Assembly: GCF_016595435.1 (NCBI RefSeq)
Contig: NZ_JAENIJ010000026.1
Span: 1 to 61,500 of the forward strand
Origin: Luteolibacter pohnpeiensis
GTDB taxonomy: Bacteria; Verrucomicrobiota; Verrucomicrobiia; Verrucomicrobiales; Akkermansiaceae
Length of the DNA stretch: 61,500 nucleotides
Direction: 5' to 3'
Shown here: piece by piece, positions 9,607 to 18,952 of the stretch
How the letters are laid out: the number at the start of each line of letters is the position of its first letter
Numbering within the stretch: the first letter of the stretch is position 1
Translations under genes and position numbers: made by a program
Notes under the pieces: generated by a model
What the model was told of the DNA's origin: nothing
Database searches by the model: none
Seen by the model: only the letters and a program-made list of their open reading frames with translations

Positions 9607-10143
9607 GTGACTACGGACTACCCAATCTCAGTCGGAATCTTTGAAGGTTTCAGTTGGATTCGATGTAAAGGAAAGGGATCTTTCCTTGCGAGTCCGGCCA
9701 TGAAATCCTTCGGGGATGAAAGAATCGCCGCTGGTGAATCTTGCCTTGTCGTTGACCTCAGCGATTGCACGGGCATGGATTCCACCTTTATGGGCACCCT
9801 TGCCGGTATGGCGGCCCGCCTCTCCGTCGTGGATGGCGGAACCCTGCAAATCGCAGAACCTGGTGAGCGGAACCGACGATCACTCGAAGATCTCGGCCTG
9901 GATTTTCTGCTAGAAATCGATCCACCCAAGGCTGCCTGGCGTGGGCAAATCGAAGCAGTTCGCTCTTCACTGGTTCCGCCTGAGCTGAAAAAAGAAGAGA
10001 AACAGCGCGAAGTCGCTGCCCGCCATGTGCTCGAGGCCCACAAAAATCTTTCCCAGGCCAACGAGAAGAACGCGAAGAAGTTTTCCCAAGTCGTCGGCTT
10101 GCTCGAAGCCGAAGTGGACAAAGAGTCCAAAAAGAATGGTTGA
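9607..10143 (+). CDS. STAS-domain protein (anti-sigma-factor-antagonist type)
   Basis: The 178-residue protein has a STAS domain over about residues 5-115. The pattern CLVVDLSDCTGMDSTFMGTLAGMAARL fits the strand and helix that carry the phosphorylatable Ser or Thr in SpoIIAA/RsbV proteins; here the Ser and Thr of MDSTFMGT are the candidates. A charged, probably coiled-coil tail (residues 125-178) is an addition not found in plain RsbV. The frame opens with GTG at 9607, and no ATG occurs until well inside the domain. The SpoIIE-type phosphatase starts 36 bases downstream, which fits a partner-switching module in which the phosphatase dephosphorylates the STAS protein. No RsbW-type kinase is visible nearby. 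Confidence 0.8.
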   Translation: MTTDYPISVGIFEGFSWIRCKGKGSFLASPAMKSFGDERIAAGESCLVVDLSDCTGMDSTFMGTLAGMAARLSVVDGGTLQIAEPGERNRRSLEDLGLDFLLEIDPPKAAWRGQIEAVRSSLVPPELKKEEKQREVAARHVLEAHKNLSQANEKNAKKFSQVVGLLEAEVDKESKKNG

Positions 10144-10179
10144 TCCCCTGATTCGGGCGTCACGGAAATCCTCGGTAAG

Positions 10180-11634
10180 ATGCCTCATCCATCGACCTTC
10201 GCACTAATTGCCATCGTCATCATTGCCGTTGGCTTGGTTGTGGCATTGCAAAACCACCGGCGGCGCTCCAAACGCCTGCGAGCCCGATTCCAAGATTTGG
10301 AAGGTGAGGAAAAACGGATGTTCACGTTCCTGAACGTCCTCGGAGGCTCGATCGAACGCGATCCCTCACCTGCAGTTCTTTCCAGAACCATCGTCGATGG
10401 AGCCATCGATGTGGTCGCCGCCAGAGGTGGCGGTATCTACTTTCTATCCGATGACGGATTGTTCCTGAACCCGTCCTATTTATCGGAAGATTGCCCACCG
10501 CTGATGGGAATGCCTGAGGCAGTCCGGGAAAAGGCCGGCACCGATCACCGCGCGCTCACCAGCCACCTTCGTCTCACACGTGTCGCGATCGATGATGGAG
10601 TGCTTGGCCACTGCCTGGCCGTCGGCGAAGCGATTCACATTCGCGACCTCAAAAGTCATTCCTCATTCAAAAATTCCGCAGCCCCTCCGACTGACCACGT
10701 CTCTGCACTGATCGCACCCTTACGCCACGCCGACAAGGACATGGGGGTGCTGGTTGTCGCGCGGCGGGTGGAAGATGGCGATTTTTCCAACAACGATTTC
10801 CTGGTGTTCCGATCGCTGGCCGAACAATCGTCGTTTGCCATCGGCAATGCCAAGGTCCATCGTGAGGCCCATGAAAAACGGACCATGGAGAAGGAACTTC
10901 GCAATGCCCGCGAAGTGCAGCGGATTCTCCTGCCGCAGGTCGATCCGGTCGTCGATGGCTTCCGGATCAGCGGCACCAATTTGCCGGCCCGGATCATCAG
11001 CGGTGATTATTACGACTACATCGAAGTCGCGGAACGCAGTTTCGGCATCGTCATCGCCGATGTGTCAGGCAAGGGCGTCCCCGCCGGTCTGATGATGGCC
11101 ATGTGCCGCAGCGCACTGCGGTCCGTCGCCCCAGGCGAAATGTCTCCGTCCAAAGCTCTGGCTCTGGTGAATCGCCAACTTTTTCCAGACATTCGCGAGG
11201 ACATGTTCATCAGCATTGCCTACGGCATTCTCGATGTCGACACCGGCAAGCTTCTCCTATCCCGCGCCGGCCACGACCCAGCACTTTGCTATCGGAAAGC
11301 CACGGGCAAGGTCGAAACCCTCCGCTCGCCCGGTCTGGCGGTTGGCGTTGATGGCGGCCAGGTCTTCGAACGGGTGACACGAGACTTCGAGGTCCAACTG
11401 GAGCCGGGCGATTGCGTTCTCTTCTACACCGATGGAGTGAAGGAAGCGGTGGATGCGAACGATGAAGAATTTGGCGTCGAACGCATGTCAAACGCCTTCC
11501 GTAACGCCGCACCTCTGGGGGCGGAGCAGGTTCTGAAACACGTTCAGGAAGAACTCGGAAAATTCACCGGTGATGGTCCACAAATGGACGATATCACACT
11601 CGTTGCGATGGAGCGACTTGCTCCCCAGGCTTGA
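10180..11634 (+). CDS. GAF plus SpoIIE/RsbU-type PP2C phosphatase, membrane-anchored
   Basis: The 484-residue protein has one N-terminal transmembrane helix (about 7-23), a GAF domain (about 50-220) and a PP2C-type phosphatase domain (about 240-480). Diagnostic phosphatase motifs are visible: NAREVQRILLPQ at the entry, ISGDYYDY and VIADVSGKGVPAGLMM for the metal-binding Asp residues, LFYTDGVKEA, and MDDITLVAM at the end. Family members dephosphorylate STAS-type antagonists in partner-switch regulation of sigma factors or output enzymes. The GAF domain would sense a small ligand. Its immediate upstream neighbour is such a STAS protein, so the two are probably an enzyme and substrate pair in one operon. 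Confidence 0.88.
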   Translation: MPHPSTFALIAIVIIAVGLVVALQNHRRRSKRLRARFQDLEGEEKRMFTFLNVLGGSIERDPSPAVLSRTIVDGAIDVVAARGGGIYFLSDDGLFLNPSYLSEDCPPLMGMPEAVREKAGTDHRALTSHLRLTRVAIDDGVLGHCLAVGEAIHIRDLKSHSSFKNSAAPPTDHVSALIAPLRHADKDMGVLVVARRVEDGDFSNNDFLVFRSLAEQSSFAIGNAKVHREAHEKRTMEKELRNAREVQRILLPQVDPVVDGFRISGTNLPARIISGDYYDYIEVAERSFGIVIADVSGKGVPAGLMMAMCRSALRSVAPGEMSPSKALALVNRQLFPDIREDMFISIAYGILDVDTGKLLLSRAGHDPALCYRKATGKVETLRSPGLAVGVDGGQVFERVTRDFEVQLEPGDCVLFYTDGVKEAVDANDEEFGVERMSNAFRNAAPLGAEQVLKHVQEELGKFTGDGPQMDDITLVAMERLAPQA

Positions 11635-11761
11635 GTTACAGGGCCACTCCATTCCACCAAAGGCTGGATCGAGGGCAGCTAGTGGAACAAGGAATCGTTA
11701 CGCATACGGCTGCGAATAAGGATCCATCCCTCTCCTCCGGCAGTCCGCACCCACAGGATAC

Positions 11762-11796
11762 AAAAAAGCCGCACCCAGCATGGATGCGGCTTCTTT
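11762..11796 (-). terminator. Rho-independent terminator of rplM-rpsI
   Basis: Read on the minus strand, a stem of AAGCCGCA paired with TGCGGCTT (arms 11785-11792 and 11766-11773) is followed by a run of six T (the A run at 11762-11767). It lies 24 bases beyond the rpsI stop codon, so it is the natural terminator of the ribosomal-protein operon. Confidence 0.85.
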
Positions 11797-11819
11797 GAGG
11801 AACAGAACAGTTTCTGAGC

Positions 11820-12215
11820 TTAGCGCTTGGAGAACTGGAAGCGCTTGCGAGCACCTGGTTGACCTGGCTTTTTCCGTTCCTTCATCCGAGGGTCACGGGT
11901 GAGGAAGCCAAGTGGCTTGATGAGCTTGCGGTTTTCCGGGTCCATCGCAGTCAGGGAGCGGGAAATCGCATGGCGAATCGCTACTGCTTGGCCGTGAACG
12001 CCACCGCCTTTGACGGAAACGACAACATCGAACTTGTTCATCGCAGAGATGTGCTGGAATGGAGCAAGCACAGCGTTCTGGAGTTCGACGGTAGGAAGGT
12101 AATCTTCGAAGTGGCGATCGTTGATCACGATCTCGCCGGTGCCTTCGGTGAGGCGAACGTGGGCAACCGCAGTTTTGCGGCGGCCGGTGGCACTATGAGT
12201 GGTGGTGGCGGACAT
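11820..12215 (-). CDS. rpsI: 30S ribosomal protein S9
   Basis: The 131-residue protein is a full-length S9. It has the N-terminal GRRKTAVAHVRL signature, the VKGGGVHGQAVAIRHAISRSL core and the basic C-terminal tail ending FSKR, whose terminal Lys-Arg reaches the P-site tRNA in ribosome structures. It follows rplM by 17 bases, which is the conserved L13-S9 pairing, and is followed by an intrinsic terminator. No Shine-Dalgarno sequence precedes its ATG. Confidence 0.98.
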   Translation of the reverse strand: MSATTTHSATGRRKTAVAHVRLTEGTGEIVINDRHFEDYLPTVELQNAVLAPFQHISAMNKFDVVVSVKGGGVHGQAVAIRHAISRSLTAMDPENRKLIKPLGFLTRDPRMKERKKPGQPGARKRFQFSKR

Positions 12216-12232
12216 GGGAGATGAGTTGGGAA

Positions 12233-12664
12233 TTAGCGGACTTCGTAAACAGCCGGCGCTTGTGCTTCGTGCGGATGAGTTTCGCCCGCATAAACGTTGA
12301 GTTTGCGGTATTGCTCACGTCCAAGACGGGTCTTAGGAAGCATCCCCCAAACTGCACGCTCAACCAGCAGGATTGGCCGACGGTCACGCACCTTGGCAGG
12401 AGTTTCCACTTTTTGACCACCCACGTAACCGGAGAAACGGGTGTAGATCTTGGAAGTTTCCTTGGTTCCCGACAGCACGACTTTATCAGCATTGATGACG
12501 ATAACAAAGTCACCAGTATCAACGTGAGTGGTGAAGGTCGGCTTATGCTTGCCGCGAAGCAGACGTGCTGCCTCCACGGCGACCTGGCCGAGGACCTTGC
12601 CCTTGGCGTCGATCACATACCATTTGCGCTCGACTTCGTGCGGCTTGGCGGAAAACGTATTCAT
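12233..12664 (-). CDS. rplM: 50S ribosomal protein L13
   Basis: The 143-residue protein has the L13 hallmarks: [28 protein letters not shown] at the start, [16 protein letters not shown] in the middle and [28 protein letters not shown] near the end. It is the first gene of a two-gene operon with rpsI. A promoter with TTGACA (12735-12740) and TAGTTT (12712-12717), spaced 17 bases apart, lies upstream on the same strand. Confidence 0.98.
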   Translation of the reverse strand: MNTFSAKPHEVERKWYVIDAKGKVLGQVAVEAARLLRGKHKPTFTTHVDTGDFVIVINADKVVLSGTKETSKIYTRFSGYVGGQKVETPAKVRDRRPILLVERAVWGMLPKTRLGREQYRKLNVYAGETHPHEAQAPAVYEVR

Positions 12665-12711
12665 GTGCGTGTACTTGGAAAATCCTTCCGCGCGTTGGCG
12701 AAGGGGCGGGC

Positions 12712-12740
12712 AAACTAGTGACCAGCCCCCAAGGTGTCAA
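12712..12740 (-). promoter_or_regulatory. Predicted sigma-70-type promoter of rplM-rpsI
   Basis: On the minus strand TTGACA (12740-12735) is followed after exactly 17 bases by TAGTTT (12717-12712). The -35 matches the consensus perfectly and the -10 matches three of six positions. Transcription would begin near 12705, giving a leader of about 40 bases before the ATG at 12664. Confidence 0.6.
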
Positions 12741-12768
12741 CCGGGAAATAATTCGAATTCTCCCGGTT
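12739..12768. other. 30-bp inverted repeat touching the rplM -35 element
   Basis: Arms AACCGGGA (12739-12746) and TCCCGGTT (12761-12768) pair perfectly. Between them sits a second palindrome, AATTCGAATT (12750-12759). On the plus strand a T-rich run follows (TTTCTTATTTTT), so it could be a terminator against read-through from the plus strand. Because it overlaps the last two bases of the rplM -35 it could equally be an operator. Confidence 0.5.
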
Positions 12769-13049
12769 TTCTTATTTTTCTCCGCGAGAAGGAACGATGA
12801 GTGAAACTTGCAGCACCTCACGGGCCAATTCCTGAACGGTTCCATTTCACGCCAGTATCATCCATTCCACGCCGCGATTTATTTCCATGAAGCTGTCACT
12901 CAGTCGCTTCCAGCGTTGAGAGCCCAATTACGAGCAGTCTCAGCGGAGGCGATCGCGCCGGAACCCCCGAAAATAAAGGCGATTTTCCCTGTTAAAATCT
13001 CATCGGGTACTTGCCACACCGGCCCGCAGGCACCAAGCATCCGCCAAGT
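12769..13049. other. Intergenic DNA upstream of sdaA
   Basis: Together with the promoter and palindrome just before it, this stretch fills the 385-base gap between rplM and sdaA. Short open frames here start with TTG or lack coding character. It should contain the sdaA promoter, but I see no confident -35/-10 pair and no further repeat. Confidence 0.4.
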
Positions 13050-14420
13050 ATGACGTTATCGGCCCTCGATCTTTTCACCATTGGCATCGGCCCCTCCTCC
13101 TCCCACACCGTCGGCCCCATGCGCGCGGCAAGCCGGTTCATGCGAGAACTGATGGAGAACGGACTTTCTGCAAGCGTCACCCGAGTCCGCTGCGATCTCT
13201 ACGGTTCGCTGGCCGCCACCGGCAAAGGCCACGGCACGGACTCCGCCGTCTTGCTCGGCTTTCTTGGCGAAGAGCCTGAAACGATCGATATCGAGTCGAT
13301 CCCTGAAAAACTGGCCACCATTCGCTCCGGCAAGCTCGCCACGCCATGGGGCACTACGATTTCCTTCAACGAGCGATCCGATCTGGACTTCAAGCGCCTC
13401 AAACCGCTCCCACTCCACCCGAACGGCATGCATTTCACCGCGCTTTCAGCCGATGGCGCGATCCTGGCCGACTCGGTGATCTACTCGCTCGGCGGTGGTT
13501 TCATTTCGACAGAGGAGGAAATGAAAAATCCCGTCGTGAATGAAATCACCGTGCGCTACCCGTTCCGCAATGCAGCCGAACTGATGGAGCACAGCGAGCA
13601 AGCCGGACTTTCGATCGCCGAGCTGCTATTAGATAATGAAGCCGCATTTCGCCCGGAAGAAGAAACTCGCGCCCGCCTGGACGATATTTGGCAGGCCATG
13701 CAAAATTGCGTGACCCGTGGCTGTTCACTGGAAGGCATCCTCCCCGGTGGCCTCCACGTGAAGCGCCGCGCGAAGGCGATTCATGAAAACCTGCGCAATA
13801 AATCCGAAGCCGCGCTTTCCGATCCACTGACCATTCTCGACTGGGTGAATCTCTACGCCCTGGCCGTGAATGAAGAAAACGCCGCAGGCGGACGCGTGGT
13901 CACTGCACCAACCAATGGTGCGGCTGGCATTATCCCGGCAGTTTTGCACTACGCGGTCCGCTTCCGCCATTCACCTTATAAAGACGGCGTGCACCGTTTC
14001 CTTCTCACCGCTGCCGCCATCGGCATGCTCTATAAAAGGAATGCGTCGATTTCAGGCGCCGAAGCCGGCTGCCAGGGCGAAGTCGGAGTTGCCTGCTCGA
14101 TGGCAGCCGCTGGCTTGGCCGAATATTGCGGCGGAACTCCGAAACAAGTGGAAAACGCGGCAGAAATCGGCATGGAACACAACCTCGGCCTCACCTGCGA
14201 TCCGATCGGCGGCCTGGTTCAAATTCCCTGCATCGAGCGCAATGCCATGGGCTCGATCAAAGCGATCAATGCTTCGCGACTCGCCCTTTCGGGCGACGGC
14301 ACCCATTTTGTCTCCCTGGATAAGGTCATCCGCACCATGCGCGATACCGGCCGCGACATGAAATCCAAATACAAAGAGACTTCACGCGGCGGCCTCGCGG
14401 TCAACGTCGTCGAATGCTGA
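13050..14420 (+). CDS. sdaA: L-serine ammonia-lyase (single-chain, iron-sulfur)
   Basis: The enzyme deaminates L-serine to pyruvate and ammonia. With the ATG at 13050 the product is 456 residues, the usual size of the single-chain SdaA/SdaB type. The N-terminal beta domain begins [22 protein letters not shown], the family signature. The C-terminal domain has the cysteines expected to hold the 4Fe-4S cluster, in [16 protein letters not shown] and [12 protein letters not shown]. An in-frame TTG at 13011 would add 13 residues not seen in the family, so I prefer the ATG. The gene converges on the amidase gene with a single base between the two stop codons. Confidence 0.95.
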   Translation: MTLSALDLFTIGIGPSSSHTVGPMRAASRFMRELMENGLSASVTRVRCDLYGSLAATGKGHGTDSAVLLGFLGEEPETIDIESIPEKLATIRSGKLATPWGTTISFNERSDLDFKRLKPLPLHPNGMHFTALSADGAILADSVIYSLGGGFISTEEEMKNPVVNEITVRYPFRNAAELMEHSEQAGLSIAELLLDNEAAFRPEEETRARLDDIWQAMQNCVTRGCSLEGILPGGLHVKRRAKAIHENLRNKSEAALSDPLTILDWVNLYALAVNEENAAGGRVVTAPTNGAAGIIPAVLHYAVRFRHSPYKDGVHRFLLTAAAIGMLYKRNASISGAEAGCQGEVGVACSMAAAGLAEYCGGTPKQVENAAEIGMEHNLGLTCDPIGGLVQIPCIERNAMGSIKAINASRLALSGDGTHFVSLDKVIRTMRDTGRDMKSKYKETSRGGLAVNVVEC

Positions 14421-14421
14421 A

Positions 14422-15162
14422 TCACTCGCGCGCGTCGGTCGGGCGACTCGGCGGCGCATTGATTGGACGCGGCAGTGGACCGGTTCCGCTGTCGCCGATT
14501 TTCGACTGCATCCGGATCGCCCCCGCGATCGCCTTGGCCATTTTCTGCCGGTAGGCTGCTGACGAAACCAAACGACTCTCCTGCGAATTGCTCAGGTATC
14601 CCACTTCGGCCAGGATACACGGAATTTCCGGATTGCGCGTCAAACGCAGCCGTCGCCGCACCATCCCGCGATTTCCGGACTCCACTGGCGAAACCGACTC
14701 CATCGCCTGCTGCACCCGCACGGCCAAACCATGGCTATCGACGCGCCAGAAATACGTTTCTGGCCCACGGGTCGCCGCCCCTGAGCTATTATAGTGGATG
14801 GATACCAGAATCGCATCGCCATAGCGGTTGGCCCGGGCCACCCGATCATCCAAGTCGACAAAGGTATCGTCGTCACGCATCAGGATGACTTTGAAATCCG
14901 AGCCAAGCTCGGCACGAACTCGCTTCACCGTATCCAAAGTCAGATCCTTTTCCCGCTGACGGGTGTAAGGACTGACTGCCCCGCTGTCTTTCCCGCCGTG
15001 TCCCGCATCCAGAATCACGGTGCGGAATCCCTTCGGCCCCGGACGGTGACCCCAGTAGTCGCGACCCGATGCCGTCGTCAAAGGCGGCGCAATCGAGCTC
15101 GAACAAGATGGGAGCCACATCACCAGCGAAAGGAAAGCCACCGACTTCACAATAAATTGCAT
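14422..15162 (-). CDS. N-acetylmuramoyl-L-alanine amidase (Amidase_3), predicted lipoprotein
   Basis: The enzyme cleaves the amide bond between muramic acid and the stem peptide of peptidoglycan. From the ATG at 15162 the product is 246 residues and starts with a lipoprotein signal ([17 protein letters not shown], lipobox ending at Cys), which argues against the longer frame beginning at 15291. The zinc ligands and catalytic residues of Amidase_3 are all visible: His in [10 protein letters not shown], Glu in QREKDLTL, His in SIHYNSS and the catalytic Glu in [10 protein letters not shown] short Pro-rich tail ends the protein. It is divergent from nusA, with the nusA promoter between them. Confidence 0.88.
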   Translation of the reverse strand: MQFIVKSVAFLSLVMWLPSCSSSIAPPLTTASGRDYWGHRPGPKGFRTVILDAGHGGKDSGAVSPYTRQREKDLTLDTVKRVRAELGSDFKVILMRDDDTFVDLDDRVARANRYGDAILVSIHYNSSGAATRGPETYFWRVDSHGLAVRVQQAMESVSPVESGNRGMVRRRLRLTRNPEIPCILAEVGYLSNSQESRLVSSAAYRQKMAKAIAGAIRMQSKIGDSGTGPLPRPINAPPSRPTDARE

Positions 15163-15272
15163 GGCCGGACTATGTGCCGTCCCAGGGCGAACGCCAGAGC
15201 GAAGCCGAAACAAACTCACAAACTCCGCATGCATTTCGGCAAACCGGATCATTCCGGACGCGGAGTTTCGGC

Positions 15273-15301
15273 TTGCAAGCGAAAACTGCATGGTTTATAA
15301 G
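15273..15301 (+). promoter_or_regulatory. Predicted promoter of the nusA-infB-rbfA operon
   Basis: TTGCAA (15273-15278) and TATAAG (15296-15301) are separated by 17 bases, matching the sigma-70 consensus at four and five of six positions. Transcription would start near 15308, leaving a leader of roughly 90 bases before the nusA ATG at 15401. Confidence 0.6.
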
Positions 15302-15330
15302 TCCGTCGAACAGCTTCTGACGAAAGAAAG

Positions 15331-15355
15331 GAGTGGGTCTTGCACCCACTCTTTT
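15331..15355 (+). terminator. Terminator-like hairpin in the nusA leader
   Basis: GAGTGGGT (15331-15338) pairs perfectly with ACCCACTC (15344-15351) around a five-base loop and is followed at once by TTTT. It lies about 23 bases after the predicted transcription start and 45 bases before the nusA ATG. No plus-strand gene ends nearby (sdaA stops 900 bases earlier), so it is more likely a leader attenuator than the end of another transcript. Confidence 0.6.
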
Positions 15356-15400
15356 GCGTCTCCAGACCCCACCAGCGTCGATCGCAGACAAACGCCAGCC

Positions 15401-16678
15401 ATGACCAACGACATCGTCGCCCTCATTGATTATTACGAAAAGGAAAAAGGCATCGACCGCGCCAAGGTCGTTGCCGCGCTTGAGTTTGCCTTCATTTCCG
15501 CTTACCGGAAAATGGTTCCGGGTGCTGATGCCATCGAAACGCTGCGTGCCGACGTCAACACCAAGAAGGGTGAAACCCGCATTTTCGCGCTGCTGAATGT
15601 CGTCGAGGACGGTGAAGTCACCGACAAGTTCAACCACGTTCCCCTTTCCATCGCCCGCAAGAAGGACCCTGCCGCTGAAGCTGGTGACACTCAGGAATTC
15701 AACGTCACCCCCAAAGATTTCGGCCGCATCGCCGTGCAAACTGCCAAGCAGACGATGATGCAGCGCCTCCGCCAAGCGGAGAAGGAAATGATTTACGAAG
15801 AGTTCAAGGATCGCGCCGGCGACATCGTTTCCGGCACGGTTCGCCGATTTGAGCGCAATGACGTGATGGTCGACCTCGGTAAATTCGAGGGCATCATGCC
15901 AAACCGTGAGCGCGTGCAAGGAGAGGACTACAACATCGGCGACCGCATCCGCGCCTACGTGCTGGCAGTTGAAAACGAAGGCCGTGGTCCGGAAATCATC
16001 CTTTCCCGCAGCCACCCGAACTTCGTCCGCCGCTTGTTCGAAGCTGAAGTGAACGAAATTTCCGACCGGACGGTCGAAATTCGCGGCATCGCCCGTGAAG
16101 CCGGCTTCCGCACCAAAGTTGCCGTATGGAGCAACGACCCGAAGGTTGACCCGGTCGGCGCTTGCGTCGGCATGCGCGGCGCACGGGTGAAAAACATCGT
16201 CCGTGAACTCAACAACGAGAAGGTCGACATCATCCGCTGGAGCGATGATCCGGAAGAATTCGTCCGCGAGGCCCTGAAGCCCGCCGAACTCCGCTCGATC
16301 TCGGTCGATGAAAAAGCCAAGGTCGTCCATGTCACCGTCGACGAGGCTGATTTGAGCAAAGCGATCGGCCGCAAAGGCCAGAATGCCCGGCTTTCCTCCC
16401 GCCTGATGGGCTGGGACGTCCAGGTCCGCAAGGACGAGTCGAAGGAAGAACAGTTCAAAGAAAAGATCGGCGGTGCCGCTCATACTTTGGGCGAACAACT
16501 CGGAATCACTGACGAGCTTGCCGAAAAGCTCACGCTTGCCGGCGGGTTCAACTCCGAATTGATCGTGGACATGCCAGCGGACTACATCGCCGCCGCCCTC
16601 GAAATCACCGAGGCGGAAGCAGATGCGATCCTCGTGCGCGCACGTGCGATCGTCGGCGGTGGCGAGCCCGTCCAATAA
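15401..16678 (+). CDS. nusA: Transcription termination/antitermination factor NusA
   Basis: NusA binds RNA polymerase and modulates pausing, termination and antitermination. From ATG 15401 the product is 425 residues, starting TNDIVALIDYYEKEKGIDRAKVVAAL as in the family; the frame is open further upstream but that part is non-homologous. The order is the N-terminal polymerase-binding domain, an S1 domain (DIVSGTVRRFERNDVMVDLGKFEGIMP), KH1 with VGACVGMRGARVKNIVREL and KH2 with KAIGRKGQNARLSSRL. It ends with one helical repeat-like segment (GITDELAEKLTLAGGF...EADAIL). The rimP gene that often precedes nusA is absent. infB follows after 69 bases. Confidence 0.96.
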   Translation: MTNDIVALIDYYEKEKGIDRAKVVAALEFAFISAYRKMVPGADAIETLRADVNTKKGETRIFALLNVVEDGEVTDKFNHVPLSIARKKDPAAEAGDTQEFNVTPKDFGRIAVQTAKQTMMQRLRQAEKEMIYEEFKDRAGDIVSGTVRRFERNDVMVDLGKFEGIMPNRERVQGEDYNIGDRIRAYVLAVENEGRGPEIILSRSHPNFVRRLFEAEVNEISDRTVEIRGIAREAGFRTKVAVWSNDPKVDPVGACVGMRGARVKNIVRELNNEKVDIIRWSDDPEEFVREALKPAELRSISVDEKAKVVHVTVDEADLSKAIGRKGQNARLSSRLMGWDVQVRKDESKEEQFKEKIGGAAHTLGEQLGITDELAEKLTLAGGFNSELIVDMPADYIAAALEITEAEADAILVRARAIVGGGEPVQ

Positions 16679-16747
16679 AGATCCCATTTCCCGACAAGCC
16701 TAATTCAGTTACCTAGTATTATTACCAGAACCACGCAGAACAGCCGG

Positions 16748-18886
16748 ATGCCTCAAAATAGCGATAGCGCCCCTGAAAAACGCAAGGTCCTCGATCTACT
16801 CGACGGATCCAAGAAACCTTCGCGCCGCGAACGTCAGCGCCTGGAAGCCCAAGCCGCTCCTCCAGCCAGCAAGATCGACGCTGCTAAGGCGAATGCGCTC
16901 GATCTTTTCGCAGAAGAGAAAAAACCGAAAGTTCGTAAAACCGCCCGTTCCGGTAAAAACGTTCTCCCGTCCATTTCGAAACTGCTCGAGCCAGAACCAG
17001 AACCGGTTCAAGAAAAAGCTCCAGAACCTGCACCTGCCGAGCCCGTTGCAGCTCCAGCCGAAGTAACTGCTGATTCATCATCAGAGGAATATGCTTCCGA
17101 CGATCCAAAACTGATCGTCATCAAACCGCCGATCCTCGTTCCTGAACTGGCTGCCCGCCTGGGCTTGAAGCCGTTCAACGTGATGGCGGACCTGATCAAG
17201 CTCGGCGTCTTCCCTGCCCCGAACCAGCCATTGGAACCGGAAATCGCGGCCAAAGTTTGCGAAATCCATGGATTCTCCTTCGAGCGTGAGAAACGCGATA
17301 AGGACAAAGGCTTCCACAAGGTTGAGGAAGTCATCAAGGAACCGGAAGCTCCTGCTGAGGAACCTGAAGAGCTTCTCAAGACCCGCCCACCGATCATCAC
17401 GATCATGGGTCACGTCGACCACGGCAAAACCTCACTTCTCGATTACCTGCGCAAAACCCGCATCACGGCGGGCGAAGCAGGCGGCATTACTCAGCACATC
17501 GGTGCTTATCAGGTAAAGCATCAGGACCAACTTCTGACTTTCCTCGACACCCCCGGCCACGCGATTTTCTCCGACATGCGTGCCCGTGGCGCGGACATCA
17601 CGGACATCGTGGTGATCGTGGTCGCAGCCAACGACGGCATTATGCCGCAGACCAAGGAAGCGATCCAGCACGCGAAGAAGGCGAACAAGACCATCATCGT
17701 CGCGATCAACAAGATCGACCTTTCCTCCGCCAACGTCGAACGGGTGAAAACCCAGCTGGCAGAAAACGGACTTCAGACCACCGATTACGGTGGAGATACG
17801 GAGTTCGCTGAAGTTTCAGCTCTCACCGGTAAAGGCATGGATGACCTGCTCGATCTGATGATCCTTCAGGCGGAAGTGCTCGAACTGAAAGCCAATCCGA
17901 AGGCAACCGCCCGGGCATCGGTCATCGAAGCCCGCGTTGTTCCAGGTCGCGGCACCACCGCAACGGTCATCGTTGAGTCCGGGACGCTCAAGGTTGGAAC
18001 TCCTTTCATTTGCGGTCCATACGCCGGCAAAATTCGCTCGATGATCAATGATCGCGGCGAAACGATCAAAACCGCGCCTCCGGGATCGCCGGTTGAAGTG
18101 ATCGGCTTTGAAGAACTCCCACACGTCGGTGATCACCTCACCGAGATGAAGAATGAGCGCGAGGCCAAGTCATTGGCTTCAGAGCGCCAGGAAGAGCAAC
18201 GCCTCAAGCGTCTGCGCCCGCAACACCGCAACCGGATGGAAGACCTCTACTCGATGGTCAACGAAGGTGGCGGCAAGGCCCAGCTCAAGATCATCCTCAA
18301 GTGCGACGTTCAGGGTTCGGTCGAAGCGATCAAGAAAGCGATTCTCGCGATCGAGTCGAACAAAGTGGAATCCACCTTCATCACCGCTGCTGCAGGGCCG
18401 GTGACTGAATCCGACATTGCATTCGCAGCATCCACCGGTGCCGTCGTCATGGGCTTCAATGTCAAGGTTGAAGCCAAGGCGGTGAAAGCGGCCAAGGCCG
18501 CCAGCGTCGAGGTCAAACTCTACTCGGTGGTTTACGAGCTGATCGATCAGGTTCGCGAAGCGATGCTCGGTTTGCTGGAGCCTCTCACCCGCGAAACCGT
18601 CATTGGTCACGCGGAAGTTCGCCAGGTGTTCAAGCTTTCCCGCGGACGTGCCGCTGGCTCGTTTGTTACCGATGGCCGCATTCACCGCAAGGCACATGCC
18701 CGCGTCATCCGCGGCGGCATTCCGGTATTCGATGGCAAAATGTCGACCCTTCGCCGCTTCCAGGACGAAGTGGAGGAAGTCCGGCAAAACTACGAATGCG
18801 GTATCCGCCTCGGCGAATTCAACGAATATCAGGAAGGTGATGTCATCGAGTGCTACAAGCTCGAGAAAGTCCCACAATCCCTCTAA
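16748..18886 (+). CDS. infB: Translation initiation factor IF-2
   Basis: IF-2 is the GTPase that places initiator tRNA on the ribosome. The 712-residue protein has a moderately short, charged and Glu/Pro/Ala-rich N-terminal region (about 1-130), then the IF2_N-like segment with [25 protein letters not shown]. The G domain has GHVDHGKT near residue 220, DTPGHAIF, and NKID. The beta-barrel domains follow and the C-terminal domain ends ECYKLEKV. It lies between nusA and rbfA, the classic order. The ATG at 16748 has no visible Shine-Dalgarno sequence. Confidence 0.97.
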   Translation: MPQNSDSAPEKRKVLDLLDGSKKPSRRERQRLEAQAAPPASKIDAAKANALDLFAEEKKPKVRKTARSGKNVLPSISKLLEPEPEPVQEKAPEPAPAEPVAAPAEVTADSSSEEYASDDPKLIVIKPPILVPELAARLGLKPFNVMADLIKLGVFPAPNQPLEPEIAAKVCEIHGFSFEREKRDKDKGFHKVEEVIKEPEAPAEEPEELLKTRPPIITIMGHVDHGKTSLLDYLRKTRITAGEAGGITQHIGAYQVKHQDQLLTFLDTPGHAIFSDMRARGADITDIVVIVVAANDGIMPQTKEAIQHAKKANKTIIVAINKIDLSSANVERVKTQLAENGLQTTDYGGDTEFAEVSALTGKGMDDLLDLMILQAEVLELKANPKATARASVIEARVVPGRGTTATVIVESGTLKVGTPFICGPYAGKIRSMINDRGETIKTAPPGSPVEVIGFEELPHVGDHLTEMKNEREAKSLASERQEEQRLKRLRPQHRNRMEDLYSMVNEGGGKAQLKIILKCDVQGSVEAIKKAILAIESNKVESTFITAAAGPVTESDIAFAASTGAVVMGFNVKVEAKAVKAAKAASVEVKLYSVVYELIDQVREAMLGLLEPLTRETVIGHAEVRQVFKLSRGRAAGSFVTDGRIHRKAHARVIRGGIPVFDGKMSTLRRFQDEVEEVRQNYECGIRLGEFNEYQEGDVIECYKLEKVPQSL

Positions 18887-18901
18887 ACTTCAGCGTTTTC
18901 A

Positions 18902-18938
18902 GCGTCCGGCTTCCAGAAACTCCTGGGAGCCGGACGCG
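18902..18938 (+). other. Strong hairpin between infB and rbfA
   Basis: The arms CGTCCGGCTTCCAG and CCTGGGAGCCGGACG pair almost perfectly around a short loop. The following bases (CGAGTTTCCCATCC) hold only a weak T run, so this may be an RNA-processing or stability element or a leaky terminator rather than a full stop for transcription. The rbfA ATG lies 15 bases downstream. Confidence 0.55.
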
Positions 18939-18952
18939 AGTTTCCCATCCCC

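Noticed and set aside
15170..16687. A 505-codon minus-strand open frame that covers nusA
   Set aside because: It is antisense to a clear nusA gene. The product has no recognisable motif and its composition follows from the codon bias of the plus strand.
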